DNA of 64,000 bases from Arcticibacterium sp047623945 (GTDB taxonomy: Bacteria; Bacteroidota; Bacteroidia; Cytophagales; Spirosomataceae), in the NCBI GenBank assembly GCA_047623945.1, contig JBLHOT010000011.1, forward strand, positions 1 through 64,000. Direction: 5' to 3'. The translations under genes and the position numbers were made by a program. A model generated the notes under the pieces. The model searched no databases and was not told where the DNA came from. It worked only from the letters and a program-made list of their open reading frames with translations. Of this stretch, positions 16,530-25,884 are shown one piece after another; within the stretch, counting starts at the first letter, position 1; each line of letters begins with the position of its first letter.

Positions 16530-18833
16530 ATGCAACACACTTTAAAGCTACTCATAACTCTATTGCTGGTAGGCCATGCCTCATTGGCTCAAATGACTCT
16601 TAATTTTCCTACAGAGCGATCTGTATTTCAGCGTGACATAAACAATGAAGGCAGCATCTATATTTCCGGAAGCGTAGATAAGAGTGTAGAAAAAATAGAG
16701 GTCAAACTAGAAGAGTATAAGGGTGGTGAACTGTTGGCCTTTTTGGGCTGGACCGTGATACAGAACAATTCAGACATTGGTAGTTTTAGTGGAGTATTAA
16801 AAGTAAAAGGAGGCTGGTACAAACTCAGCGTAAGAGGTATAATAAACGAGGAGGTATATGGCACTATCGAACTTAACAAAGTAGGCGTAGGTGAGGTCTT
16901 CATTATTTCAGGACAATCTAACGCACAAGGAGTGCCCGGACATGGCGGAACAGGAGCAAAAGATGATAGAGTGAACTGCTCAGACTTCACGGATACTGAT
17001 TTTAGAAATCCAAATACTGATTTAACATTTAGACAACTAGGTGATGATGCAGACATTGGACCTTTAGGTCTTACACCTTGGTGCTGGGGGCAGGTCGGCG
17101 ATAGTCTCGTGGCCCGTTTGGGTGTGCCAATCATGTTTTTTAATGCCGCCTTAACTCGTACTTCAAGTAGTAATTGGTATGAGAGTTCTGTAGGTCTTCC
17201 TACTAAAGATGCTATTTTTCAAGGGCTTTTCGCCCCAGAGGCTCCTTATCAATACCTCAATACGACCATAAAGCAGTATGCAGCCATTTTTGGCCTACGC
17301 TCCATTTTATGGCATCAAGGGGAGACAGATACCTACCCTGGAGTACCCGTTGAAGAGACCCTTTATGGTTATTACAAAGGTTTAATTGAGAATATTAGAA
17401 AAGATTTTGGCCAAAACATGGCTTGGATGTTTTCGAGGGTTTCTTTTAGTGATGGCCGAACTTCAGATATTGTTCTAAGATCTCATGACAGAATTATAAA
17501 TGAACCTGACTTCAATATTTTTGAAGGGCCATCCACAGATGATTTGGGCCAACCTAGGTTTGACGGTGTTCATTTTGGAAATACGCCTACACTAAGAGGT
17601 TTAGAACAATTAGCGGGCTCATGGTTAGACAAACTGGATTCTGGATTCTTTGGGGTTTGTCTGCCGATAATTTCAAACCCAATGGTGGATTTAGAAATAA
17701 ACTGTACGGAAGATTTGCAGGGGATCATGACCTTGTCAGATGGCCAAAGTGTTTTCAAATGGAATGACGGTAATGAAGATACCATCAGAGTAGGCCAATC
17801 AGGGGTTTTCTGGGCAGACGTATTTGATGCCAAAGGCAATTCAAAAATATCACAGGCCGTAAATTTGTCTGCCATACGGTTTGAAAGCCCGAATGTGTCT
17901 TTAGAGAAAGACTTCGTCTGTGAGGGGGAAAAACTTCTACTAAAGGTAGAAAATGGATTTGAAAATATATCTTGGTCGAGTGAAGAGTCTGGAGAAACTA
18001 TTGAGGTTTCTAAAGCTGGCACATATAATTACATAGGAGAGAATGCTGTAGGTTGTATTTATCAATCAGACGACCAAGTAATAAATGAAATTGAAGAGCC
18101 TGAATTTGCTAAATCACCAACGATAATCCTAAGAGATAAAAATGGACTAGAGGTAGAAAATGTTACTGTTTTTTGTACGGGTGAATCATTTAACTTAACC
18201 GGCAGCGAAGGTTTTGATGCTTATATTTGGTCAGACGGTTTCATGGGTCAAAACAGAATATTGGATAGCTCTGCAATGCTTTTTTTTAAGGGATCCTATT
18301 TTCCAGGGTGTTTATCACATGAGAGTGAAGCAGTGTCTATAACGCAAATCCCTATGGCAAAAGCTCCAAAATTGGTTAAATCTGGGAAATATGAAATATC
18401 TATTTTGGATGGAAACGCTCTAAACGAAGTGACTTGGTATGTGAATGGCATTTTGCTGCCAGAAAAAAGTCACACTATTAAAGTACTTGAATCGGGTATT
18501 TATACGGCCGAAGTAACAAATGGCCAAAATGGTGTTGCGTGCGTTTCTGCTCTTTCGGTGGGACTTAAGAGCGAGTTTTCTGGGGCACCTAACAGTGTAG
18601 CTTATTTTGACGGAAAATTAGATGCGATTCAATTAGAAACCTCCCTAAACCAAACCAACGTAAAAATAAAAATGGTGGATTTAGAAGGTAGAGTATTCAG
18701 TGAAATGCGGAATCTTCCATTATGGAGTTCCAAGATTACAATTCCTACTAGAAGTTTGGCGACAGGTATTTACATCATTACCTTAGAGAGTGACCAAACG
18801 GTGCTTAGAGAAAGGGTTTTCGTGAGTCATTAA
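16530..18833 (+). CDS. Secreted SGNH/sialate O-acetylesterase-like esterase with type IX secretion signal
   Basis: 767 residues. It has a signal peptide (1-20), a beta-rich N-terminal domain, then an SGNH esterase domain with the nucleophile block SGQSNAQG (Ser about 130), WHQGETD and the catalytic DGVHFG. After about residue 375 come Ig/SprB-like beta repeats (EGEKLLLKVENGFENISWS, GESFNLTGSEGFDAYIWSDG), which carry paired cysteines. The last about 80 residues look like a type A type IX sorting domain (VKIKMVDLEGRVFSEM, LATGIYIITLESDQTVLRERVFV). It should remove acetyl groups from sugars outside the cell; the substrate could be sialic acid, xylan or another acetylated glycan. Confidence 0.83.
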   Translation: MQHTLKLLITLLLVGHASLAQMTLNFPTERSVFQRDINNEGSIYISGSVDKSVEKIEVKLEEYKGGELLAFLGWTVIQNNSDIGSFSGVLKVKGGWYKLSVRGIINEEVYGTIELNKVGVGEVFIISGQSNAQGVPGHGGTGAKDDRVNCSDFTDTDFRNPNTDLTFRQLGDDADIGPLGLTPWCWGQVGDSLVARLGVPIMFFNAALTRTSSSNWYESSVGLPTKDAIFQGLFAPEAPYQYLNTTIKQYAAIFGLRSILWHQGETDTYPGVPVEETLYGYYKGLIENIRKDFGQNMAWMFSRVSFSDGRTSDIVLRSHDRIINEPDFNIFEGPSTDDLGQPRFDGVHFGNTPTLRGLEQLAGSWLDKLDSGFFGVCLPIISNPMVDLEINCTEDLQGIMTLSDGQSVFKWNDGNEDTIRVGQSGVFWADVFDAKGNSKISQAVNLSAIRFESPNVSLEKDFVCEGEKLLLKVENGFENISWSSEESGETIEVSKAGTYNYIGENAVGCIYQSDDQVINEIEEPEFAKSPTIILRDKNGLEVENVTVFCTGESFNLTGSEGFDAYIWSDGFMGQNRILDSSAMLFFKGSYFPGCLSHESEAVSITQIPMAKAPKLVKSGKYEISILDGNALNEVTWYVNGILLPEKSHTIKVLESGIYTAEVTNGQNGVACVSALSVGLKSEFSGAPNSVAYFDGKLDAIQLETSLNQTNVKIKMVDLEGRVFSEMRNLPLWSSKITIPTRSLATGIYIITLESDQTVLRERVFVSH

Positions 18834-18942
18834 GCCTATTTTATCTAAGGTTTGAATGAAAGGTTGATTGATTTGTATTTAACAAAGAAAGCGTTCAAAT
18901 TTACCTTCTTAAAACGGACCTAACCCTAACCATTCTTTGTAA

Positions 18943-20766
18943 ATGAAATTAGCTTTTATTGATATTGCCATTATCCTGACTTACCTGGCCTCAACGGTAA
19001 TCATCGGCCTGGTGCTCAAAAAGAGAGCAGAGCAGTCTAAGAATGACTATTTGCTTGGAGGGAACAAGATTCCATGGTACATGCTCGGTCTTTCAAATGC
19101 CTCTGGGATGTTTGATATTTCTGGAACCATGTGGTTGGTAACTTTGCTTTTTGTGTATGGACTGAAATCTGCTTGGATTCCATTTTTATGGCCTGTTTTT
19201 AATCAGATTTTCTTGATGGTTTTTATGTCTATTTGGTTACGGAAATCCAATGTAACTACTGGGGCGGAGTGGCTCAGGACTCGTTTTAGCGGTAGAGGAG
19301 AGCGAATGTCCCATTCTGTGATCGTCGTTTTCGCTATTATTTTGGGTCTGGGATATCTGGCTTATGGTTTTATAGGTATTGGTAAATTTGTCGAGATATT
19401 TATTCCTTGGGAGGCCGTTTCGGCTTACGTTCCATTTGATATAACGCCAGAATATGTACCTCATTTTTATGGTATAGTCTTTACATGCTTTGCGGTGTTT
19501 TACTCACTACTTGGTGGTATGCTAAGTATTGTGTGGGCAGATGTAATGCAGTTTGCTCTCATGGCTGTATCTGGAATAGTGATAGGAATTATTGCCATGA
19601 ACGCAGTTTCTGGTGGAGCCCTTAATGTTCCAGATGGCTGGATGACGCCATTTTTTGGACAGAATTTGGATTTAGATTGGACTACTATTATTCCTGAAGT
19701 AAACGAAAAAATCAAGAGTGATGGTTATAGTCTGTTCACTGTTTTCTTTATGATGATGCTTATCAAAGGCCTTTTGGTTTCCATGGCTGGCCCAGCTCCC
19801 ACCTATGATATGCAGAAAATTTTATCAACTAAATCTCCTAGAGAAGCAGCACTAATGAGTGGTTCTGTAAGCCTTATTTTAATGCCACTTCGTTATTTCA
19901 TGATTGCAGGTTTTGGAGCCCTGGCTCTTATCTATTACGACAAGTTAGATTTGATGGTAGGTGGGGTTATTGATTTTGAGCAAATATTGCCATCAGCTAT
20001 TAATGAGTTTGTACCGGTGGGTTTACTTGGTCTTTTGTTGGCCGGTCTATTGGCCGCTTTTATGTCGACTTTTGCGGGAACATTAAACGCCACTCAGGCT
20101 TATATCGTAAATGATATTTACCTGAAACACATAAAACCAGATGCAGATAATAACACCATAAAGCGAGTCAACTGGTCAGTAGGAATTATTATGGTCATTA
20201 TCAGCATATGCATGGGCTTTTATGCCAAAGATGTAAATGACTTACTGCAATGGATAGTGGGTGGCTTATATGGCTCTTATGTGGCATCTAACATGCTAAA
20301 ATGGTACTGGTGGCGATTTAATGGAACAGGGTTTTTCTGGGGAATGGTAGGAGGGCTAGTGCCTGCCTTATCTTTTAGATTCATCTTTGAGGGTGTTTTA
20401 GATACTTATACGTTCCCTTTAATGCTGTTGATTTCTCTCATAGGAGCCATAGCTGGAACTTACGCGGCTCCACCTACGGACGATGAAACATTGAAAAGTT
20501 TTTATAAGACAGTAAATCCATGGGGTTTCTGGGGACCAATAAAGGCCAAGGTATTGGCTGAAGACCCATCTTTTGTGCCTAATAAAGACTTCAAAAGAGA
20601 TATGTTTAATGTAGTTGTTGGAATTATTTGGCAAACGGCCTTAGTCATATTTCCTATTTACCTAGTTTTCTTAAAAACGGTGCCAACAATGATAGCTTTA
20701 GGTGTAGCTGTGGTGTGCACGTATATTTTGAAGAAAAACTGGTTTGATAAATTACCGAAAGACTAA
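18943..20766 (+). CDS. Sodium:solute symporter (SSS family)
   Basis: 607 residues with about 13-14 membrane segments. It begins with the SSS pattern (IDIAIILTYLASTVIIGL; the loop KNDYLLGGNKIPWYMLGLSNASGMFDISGTMW) and continues with the conserved core AFMSTFAGTLNATQAYIVNDIYLKHIKP, where the Ser/Thr residues line the second sodium site. It probably imports a sugar. The neighbours are a secreted esterase upstream and a GH1 glucosidase downstream, which suit a glycan-breakdown product. A terminator follows at once. Confidence 0.88.
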   Translation: MKLAFIDIAIILTYLASTVIIGLVLKKRAEQSKNDYLLGGNKIPWYMLGLSNASGMFDISGTMWLVTLLFVYGLKSAWIPFLWPVFNQIFLMVFMSIWLRKSNVTTGAEWLRTRFSGRGERMSHSVIVVFAIILGLGYLAYGFIGIGKFVEIFIPWEAVSAYVPFDITPEYVPHFYGIVFTCFAVFYSLLGGMLSIVWADVMQFALMAVSGIVIGIIAMNAVSGGALNVPDGWMTPFFGQNLDLDWTTIIPEVNEKIKSDGYSLFTVFFMMMLIKGLLVSMAGPAPTYDMQKILSTKSPREAALMSGSVSLILMPLRYFMIAGFGALALIYYDKLDLMVGGVIDFEQILPSAINEFVPVGLLGLLLAGLLAAFMSTFAGTLNATQAYIVNDIYLKHIKPDADNNTIKRVNWSVGIIMVIISICMGFYAKDVNDLLQWIVGGLYGSYVASNMLKWYWWRFNGTGFFWGMVGGLVPALSFRFIFEGVLDTYTFPLMLLISLIGAIAGTYAAPPTDDETLKSFYKTVNPWGFWGPIKAKVLAEDPSFVPNKDFKRDMFNVVVGIIWQTALVIFPIYLVFLKTVPTMIALGVAVVCTYILKKNWFDKLPKD

Positions 20767-20786
20767 TCTTAGATCACCTCACGCTG

Positions 20787-20815
20787 CCCTCTCCTCAGGG
20801 AGAGGGTTCTTTTTT
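20787..20815. terminator. Strong terminator hairpin after the symporter; left flank of the DUF559 remnant
   Basis: A perfect 8-bp stem (CCCTCTCC at 20787-20794, loop TCAG, GGAGAGGG at 20799-20806) is followed by TTCTTTTTT. The DUF559 ATG at 20817 lies 2 bases after this T run. The hairpin at 21212-21233 has nearly the same stem. Confidence 0.85.
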
Positions 20816-20816
20816 A

Positions 20817-21205
20817 ATGGAATCGCATAGTAAGCTACATCAAGGTGCCCCTAAAGTCAATTTCGAATTGGCTCGTAGGGTACGGAAAAATTCGTCCGAG
20901 TCGGAGAAATTACTTTGGCAAAGCCTACGGAATAGAAGATTTAAGAATTCCAAGTTTAGAAGACAGCATCCTCTTGGGCCATTTATAGCTAACATTTCTT
21001 GTCATTCTGCTAAATTGTAGTGGAATTAGATGGAGAAATCCATCTGGATGAGGAGGCCATTGAATATGACAATATGCGAGATAGGTCAATGACGAATAAG
21101 GGAATAAAAGTGCTGAGATTTAGCAATAGAGAAGTGTTTACCGAAATGAACAATGTTTTGAAAAGAATAGGGGAGTATTTATTTTTTGTAAAACAGCGAA
21201 ATTAA
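20817..21205 (+). pseudogene. DUF559 endonuclease-like protein, frameshifted
   Basis: The first frame (20817-21020) gives the DUF559/very-short-patch-repair-like fold: ARRVRKNSSESEKLLWQSLRNRRF, then FRRQHPLGPFIANISCHSAKL. It then hits a TAG at 21018-21020. The next frame continues VVELDGEIHLDEEAIEYDNMRD and GIKVLRFSNREVFTEMNNVL, which completes the family (Asp and Glu of the nuclease core). One base is missing at about 21015-21020. DUF559 proteins resemble restriction/repair endonucleases, but their biological role is unclear. The gene sits exactly between two CCCTYTCC hairpins, as if inserted in a terminator. Confidence 0.83.
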
Positions 21206-21211
21206 CAATTG

Positions 21212-21233
21212 CCCTTCTCCTCTAGGAGAAGGG
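21212..21233. repeat. Hairpin, right flank of the DUF559 remnant
   Basis: A perfect 9-bp stem (CCCTTCTCC at 21212-21220, loop TCTA, GGAGAAGGG at 21225-21233). It lies 6 bases after the DUF559 stop and mirrors the stem at 20787-20806. No T run follows on the plus strand, so it is a repeat boundary more than a good terminator. Confidence 0.7.
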
Positions 21234-21269
21234 TCAAGCTAGCTGGAATGATGAGGTAAGAATAACAAA

Positions 21270-22649
21270 ATGAAAAAATTTCCTAAAAACTTTACTTGGG
21301 GTGGGGCGACCTCCTCTTATCAAATAGAAGGTGCTTATAACGAAGATGGCAAAGGCCCGTCCATTTGGGATGTGTTTTGTTTGATTCCGGGTAAAGTGGC
21401 TAATGGAGACACTGGCAACATAGCCTGTGACCATTACCACAGAATAGAAGAAGACGTAGCTCTAATGAAGAAGTTAGGGTTAAAGGCTTATCGTTTTTCC
21501 ATTGCATGGCCGCGTATAATACCCGCTGGAACAGGAAAAGTAGAACCTAGAGGCATTGCTTTTTATAATCGATTAATAGACGAATTGATTAAGAACGACA
21601 TAGAACCGTGGGTTACGCTCTATCATTGGGATTTACCAGCAGCTTTAGAGTTTGAAATAGACGGCTGGGTTGGTGATGGCATTTCAGACGCATTCGCAGC
21701 TTATGCCGACGTTTGTTTTAGGGCCTTTGGTGATAGAGTGAAAAATTGGATTACTATCAATGAAGCTTGGGTAGTTGCCATTTTGGGTTACGGACATGGC
21801 GTTTTTGCCCCAGGGAAGAAATCTGGTGATTTGCCTTACATAGCAGGTCATAATTTATTGAAAGCTCATGGGAAAGCCGTGGATATTTACCGTAAGAAGT
21901 ATCAGCCTTCTCAGAAAGGAAGAATTGGGATAACGAATAATTGCGATTGGCGTGAGCCCCTCACAAACTCGCAAGCAGATAAAGACGCAGCCGAAAGGGC
22001 AATGGAGTTTTTCATAGCTTGGTTTGCCGATCCGATCTATAAAGGAGACTATCCAGCTTCTATGAAAGAAAGGCTGGGTGACAGACTACCTACTTTTACT
22101 GAAGAGGAAATCGGGATGATTAAAGATTCGTCAGACTTCTTTGGTCTTAACCATTATACAACGATGTTCGCCTCTGATTCTACAGGAAAAGTAGAAGAAG
22201 GCTCTGTCTATGGAAACGGCGGACTGTCAGAAGACCAAGAGGTGAATTTAAGTGTAGACCCAAATTGGAAACTAACAGATATGAAATGGGCGATAGTGCC
22301 TTGGGGCTGTCAAAAGCTGCTAGAATGGTTGGCTGCGAGATACGATAACCCTGAGATTTATATTACAGAAAACGGATGTGCTTTTGATGACAAGTTAGTT
22401 GATGGTAAGGTGGAGGACCAAGACCGCAAAGAGTTTTTTGAAGGCTATTTATCAGCGGTGCATGGAGCCATGGGAAATGGGGTAAATATGGGTGGTTATT
22501 TCATTTGGTCTTTGATGGATAATTTTGAGTGGGCATCAGGCTATGATAAGAAATTCGGAATTACATACATAGAAGAGGAGACGCTGAACCGTGTACCAAA
22601 AACCTCTGCTTTTTGGTATGCTGAAGTGATTAAAAATGACGGGTTTTAA
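21270..22649 (+). CDS. Beta-glucosidase, glycoside hydrolase family 1
   Basis: 459 residues, the full GH1 length. Start FPKNFTWGGATSSYQIEGA; acid/base Glu165 in the block TINEAW (the usual NEP is NEA here); nucleophile Glu367 in YITENG; aglycone/sugar site GYFIWSLMDNFEWASGYDKKFG. There is no signal peptide, so it acts in the cytoplasm on beta-linked disaccharides or aryl glucosides, probably brought in by the upstream symporter. The stop overlaps the ATG of the next gene by one base (TAATG). Confidence 0.93.
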   Translation: MKKFPKNFTWGGATSSYQIEGAYNEDGKGPSIWDVFCLIPGKVANGDTGNIACDHYHRIEEDVALMKKLGLKAYRFSIAWPRIIPAGTGKVEPRGIAFYNRLIDELIKNDIEPWVTLYHWDLPAALEFEIDGWVGDGISDAFAAYADVCFRAFGDRVKNWITINEAWVVAILGYGHGVFAPGKKSGDLPYIAGHNLLKAHGKAVDIYRKKYQPSQKGRIGITNNCDWREPLTNSQADKDAAERAMEFFIAWFADPIYKGDYPASMKERLGDRLPTFTEEEIGMIKDSSDFFGLNHYTTMFASDSTGKVEEGSVYGNGGLSEDQEVNLSVDPNWKLTDMKWAIVPWGCQKLLEWLAARYDNPEIYITENGCAFDDKLVDGKVEDQDRKEFFEGYLSAVHGAMGNGVNMGGYFIWSLMDNFEWASGYDKKFGITYIEEETLNRVPKTSAFWYAEVIKNDGF

Positions 22650-23107
22650 TGGATAATTTGAACGAACAGTTTTTTGGCACTTTAAGTAAAATGTCTGGTG
22701 ACAAAATGATGTTTCCCCCGCCGTTTATGGAAGGAATGGGAATGGAAGTGTTAGAGCATATACAAGGAGAATCTGTTAAAATTAGCATACCAGTAAAACC
22801 CATATATAATAATCCTTTAGGAACCACCTTTGGCGGTTATTATGGTGTTTTCTTTGATATGGCTTTTGGTCCGTTTTCTAGCTTGGCAGCTAAAGCCCCC
22901 ACAAGCACTTTGGACTTGAATATTTGGTTTATTAAATCACTCTCTCCTGCCGATGAAAGAGTACTAATAGAGGCAAAAGTTGTCAATTTGAGTAAAAATT
23001 ACTTGCTTTTATCTGCTGAAGCCAAGAATCTATCTGGCGAATTAGTGGCGATAGCCACTTCAAGGACGCTTATTCTTGATGTGAGTAGAATGAAATCATT
23101 GACATAG
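22649..23107 (+). CDS. PaaI-like hotdog-fold thioesterase
   Basis: 152 residues. The hotdog pattern is seen in VKPIYNNPLGTTFGGYYGVFFDMAFGPFSSL (central helix after the conserved GG), followed by strands TLDLNIWFIKSL, RVLIEAKVVNLSKNYLLLSAEAKN and LVAIATSRTLIL. Members hydrolyse acyl-CoA thioesters; the particular acyl group is unknown. The ATG overlaps the GH1 stop, so the two are translationally coupled. Confidence 0.78.
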   Translation: MDNLNEQFFGTLSKMSGDKMMFPPPFMEGMGMEVLEHIQGESVKISIPVKPIYNNPLGTTFGGYYGVFFDMAFGPFSSLAAKAPTSTLDLNIWFIKSLSPADERVLIEAKVVNLSKNYLLLSAEAKNLSGELVAIATSRTLILDVSRMKSLT

Positions 23108-23115
23108 CAAAGACT

Positions 23116-23919
23116 ATGGAGTTACTCATTCAAATCATTTTTGCGGTGGCTATTACCATTGGAATCTATAAAACACTCCAACATAGTGTTGATTCTGTTG
23201 GAGAGGATGTTAGTAGTCAGTTTAGGAAGATAAATCTTAGTTTTTATAAACTAGATTCTAATCAACTTGAGATACTGGAGACTAATTTTGGTAACTATAT
23301 GAATTCTTTATCTCATGAAGAGAAACTGACTTTCAAGCAAAAGGTGGCTAAGTTTATAAAAGCAAAAACATTTATTGATCGTGGAGGAATGGCTGAAGTC
23401 TTAGTACATCAAAAAGTGTTGGTAGCTGCTTGTGCCATTCAAGTCACTTTTGGTTTCCCAGATATATTTTTAAGACATTATAAAAGGGTATTGCTGTATC
23501 CTACCGGATATGGTACTACAGAAGTTGGGCTCCATCAAAATGAGCATGAGAATTTGAGAGAAACGCTAGTGCTTTCTCGTGATAATTTTCTCAAAGATTA
23601 TAGTGGAACCAGGAATTTGAGTCTTTATGAAATGGCTCATGCTCTGGTGTATCAGAATTACTTGGGCAATAAAGAATACAATTTATTGAGCGACGAATCA
23701 TTAAATGACTTAAAGCATTTGATGGGGGTGTACAAGTTAAATCTTGAGCACCCTGTTTATCAATTATTAGGGATAGATGCTTTAGGGAATATCTATGAGT
23801 TCTTTGCTATAGCAGTAGAAAATTTCTTTGAGAGACCACATATTCTAAGAGAAAGTACTCCAGAATTACATATGTATATTTCTAGAATTCTTCGGCAAAA
23901 CCTATCTCAGTTAAAGTGA
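23116..23919 (+). CDS. MtfA-like zinc-peptidase family protein with an altered active-site motif
   Basis: 267 residues with an N-terminal membrane segment (about 1-20). The body follows the MtfA/DUF980 pattern: KQKVAKFIKAKTFIDRGGMAEV, VLVAACAIQVTFGF, VLLYPTGYG, then the zinc region. In MtfA the metal motif is HExxH; here residues 171-175 read YEMAH, so the first histidine ligand is replaced by Tyr. The downstream IYEFFAIAVENFFERP block, which normally supplies the third ligand, is kept. It may be an inactive homologue or use a different metal site. It starts 8 bases after the thioesterase gene. Confidence 0.75.
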   Translation: MELLIQIIFAVAITIGIYKTLQHSVDSVGEDVSSQFRKINLSFYKLDSNQLEILETNFGNYMNSLSHEEKLTFKQKVAKFIKAKTFIDRGGMAEVLVHQKVLVAACAIQVTFGFPDIFLRHYKRVLLYPTGYGTTEVGLHQNEHENLRETLVLSRDNFLKDYSGTRNLSLYEMAHALVYQNYLGNKEYNLLSDESLNDLKHLMGVYKLNLEHPVYQLLGIDALGNIYEFFAIAVENFFERPHILRESTPELHMYISRILRQNLSQLK

Positions 23920-23922
23920 TAT

Positions 23923-23942
23923 AAGTATGTTGATATACTTTT
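23923..23942. terminator. Weak hairpin between convergent genes
   Basis: AAGTAT (23923-23928) pairs with ATACTT (23935-23940) and is followed by a short T run. It could end the GH1-MtfA transcript; the stem is short. Confidence 0.35.
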
Positions 23943-23970
23943 AAGCCTTTACATTAATTCTAGTATGGCA

Positions 23971-24603
23971 TTAATGCCCTTCCTTCTTCAACAATTCAGG
24001 AAATTTGGCTTTGAACTTGTTTAATCTAGGTACAGATACCGCTCTTATGTAAGATTGATTTGGATTACGTCTTTCGTAATCTTGATGATAATCTTCGCCT
24101 TTCCAAAATTTCATGAAAGGTATGATCTCGGTAACAATAGGCTCATTAAACTCTTCGGCTATCGCTGCCTTTGCAGTTTTTGCAATAGCTTTTTCTTCTT
24201 TATTCTTAAAGAAAATAATAGAGCGATAAGAATCCCCAAAATCTGGTCTTTGTCCTACTGTGGTTGGGTCTTGTGAACCATAAAATACCTTAACCAATGT
24301 TTCAAAGCTTACTACAGTTGGGTCATAATAAACTTCTACCACCTCGGCATGGCTTGTAATGTGAGAGGCCACTTGCTGGTAGGTCGGGTTAGATTCTCTA
24401 CCTCCAGCATAACCAGATATTACTTCTTTTACACCTTCTACACTTTCATAGATTGCTTCCACACACCAAAAGCATCCTGAAGCAAAATAGGCCGTTTCTA
24501 ATCCAGCGAGTTCAGTCTCGTCTGTGGCTTGGTAATTATCACTGGTGCTTTGGCACTCTTGCATATTAAAAAGAAAGAATAAGGCAATAAATAAGGTTTT
24601 CAT
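23971..24603 (-). CDS. msrA: Peptide-methionine (S)-S-oxide reductase, exported
   Basis: 210 residues. The signature GCFWCVEAIYESVEGVKEVISGYAGG has the catalytic Cys44 (GCFW). Other family blocks are THAEVVEVYYDPTVVSFE, HDPT-like SQDPTTVGQRPDFGDSYRS and EDYHQDY. An N-terminal signal with Cys17 (FNMQEC) suggests export, perhaps as a lipoprotein. It reduces oxidised methionine in damaged proteins. It is the last gene of the minus-strand cluster, 12 bases after the kynureninase gene. Confidence 0.93.
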   Translation of the reverse strand: MKTLFIALFFLFNMQECQSTSDNYQATDETELAGLETAYFASGCFWCVEAIYESVEGVKEVISGYAGGRESNPTYQQVASHITSHAEVVEVYYDPTVVSFETLVKVFYGSQDPTTVGQRPDFGDSYRSIIFFKNKEEKAIAKTAKAAIAEEFNEPIVTEIIPFMKFWKGEDYHQDYERRNPNQSYIRAVSVPRLNKFKAKFPELLKKEGH

Positions 24604-24615
24604 TTTATCTCGTAG

Positions 24616-25884
24616 TTAAATAACGCCAGTCTTTTCAGCAGAATGGCTTAGGTATTCTTTGGTATCCACTATTTCTACTAAACGCAAAACAGCTTCATAC
24701 AATTCTGTAAAACTCAGGTATAACGGTGTCAAAGCAATTCTGATGACATTAGGCGGGCGATGATCCGTTATGAATTGTTTCCTTTCTATACGAGGTTCAA
24801 TGAGAGAAAGATTTATTCTATATGCTTCTTTATGTGTTAAACATATGTGGGACCCTCTTTGAGTTGCTTCTAAAGGGGTCTCAACGAGAAATTCTCTTTC
24901 TTTCAGAAATAATTGAAACAAATGAATGAACATATCAAATAGCTTTATCGACTTCTCATGAATGTTTTCCATACCGGCTTCTAAGAATAAATCAAGGCCA
25001 GGTTCTATACCTTTGGCCGAAAGTATAGGAACTGTGCCCACCGCAAAACCTCTGACGGTCTTACTAGATTTAAATTTCGGACTAAACTCAAACGGTTTCT
25101 CATGTGAAAACCAACCTGCTATTGGGTTCTTAAGTTTAGCTTGTAAAGCCTTGGACACATAAAGAAATGCCGGTGCCCCGGGTCCTCCATTTAAGTATTT
25201 GTAGGTACAGCCTACGGCCAAATCCATTTTCATGCTTTTAACATCAATAGGCACTGATCCCACAGAATGACTTAAATCCCAGAGGTTTAGTGTTCCGTTT
25301 TTTTGGCAAGTTTCATTTATACATTTTACATCATACTGGAAGGCATTTTTATACGTCACATGACTTAAGCTAAGCAAAGCAGTTTGCTCAGAAAATGACG
25401 AAAGAATATGCTCATTCGTACTATCAAAAGCTCCTTGTTCTACCACCTTTAAGTGGTTATTTTCAAAAGATTGATGACAAAGTTCTTGAAGAATATATAA
25501 GTCGCTCGGGAAGTTTAACTCGTCAGTAAGTATTTCTGCTTTATTCTCCTGCATTTTTAATGCAGCAAAAGCCAGTTTATAAAGATTCACAGAAACACTA
25601 TCTGTAATTAGAACCTCATCAGGTTCTGCATTTATAAGTTGAGCTATTTTGGCCGCAATACGCCTTGTACTGTGTAGCCAATCTTCATTCCAACTCCTGA
25701 TAAGTCTGCTGCCCCATTGGTGTTCAATGGTTTCATGAAGTAATGCCTTGGTTTTTAGTGGAAGTGGACCTAAAGAATTGCCGTCTAGGTATACCGTCTC
25801 AGGATCTAATTGAAATTTAGCTTTGAATGACCTTAAGGGGTCTTTTTGGTCTAATTCTTTGATTTTGTTTGCTATATCACTCAT
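24616..25884 (-). CDS. kynU: Kynureninase
   Basis: 422 residues, the normal length. Fold-type I PLP enzyme with VYLDGNSLGPLP near the start, SWNEDWL, LITDSVSVNLYKL and the PLP lysine Lys229 in GCTYKYLNGGPGAPAFLYV; the aspartate of LWDLSHSVG holds the PLP ring nitrogen. It cleaves kynurenine to anthranilate and alanine, or 3-hydroxykynurenine to 3-hydroxyanthranilate and alanine. The other enzymes of tryptophan breakdown are not in the window. Its start overlaps the stop of the SGNH lipoprotein gene by 4 bases (ATGA). Confidence 0.93.
   Translation of the reverse strand: MSDIANKIKELDQKDPLRSFKAKFQLDPETVYLDGNSLGPLPLKTKALLHETIEHQWGSRLIRSWNEDWLHSTRRIAAKIAQLINAEPDEVLITDSVSVNLYKLAFAALKMQENKAEILTDELNFPSDLYILQELCHQSFENNHLKVVEQGAFDSTNEHILSSFSEQTALLSLSHVTYKNAFQYDVKCINETCQKNGTLNLWDLSHSVGSVPIDVKSMKMDLAVGCTYKYLNGGPGAPAFLYVSKALQAKLKNPIAGWFSHEKPFEFSPKFKSSKTVRGFAVGTVPILSAKGIEPGLDLFLEAGMENIHEKSIKLFDMFIHLFQLFLKEREFLVETPLEATQRGSHICLTHKEAYRINLSLIEPRIERKQFITDHRPPNVIRIALTPLYLSFTELYEAVLRLVEIVDTKEYLSHSAEKTGVI

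Noticed and set aside
16658..17134. 158-codon open frame on the minus strand inside the esterase gene
   Set aside because: It is the shadow of a well-supported plus-strand gene with SGNH motifs; it shows no family features of its own.
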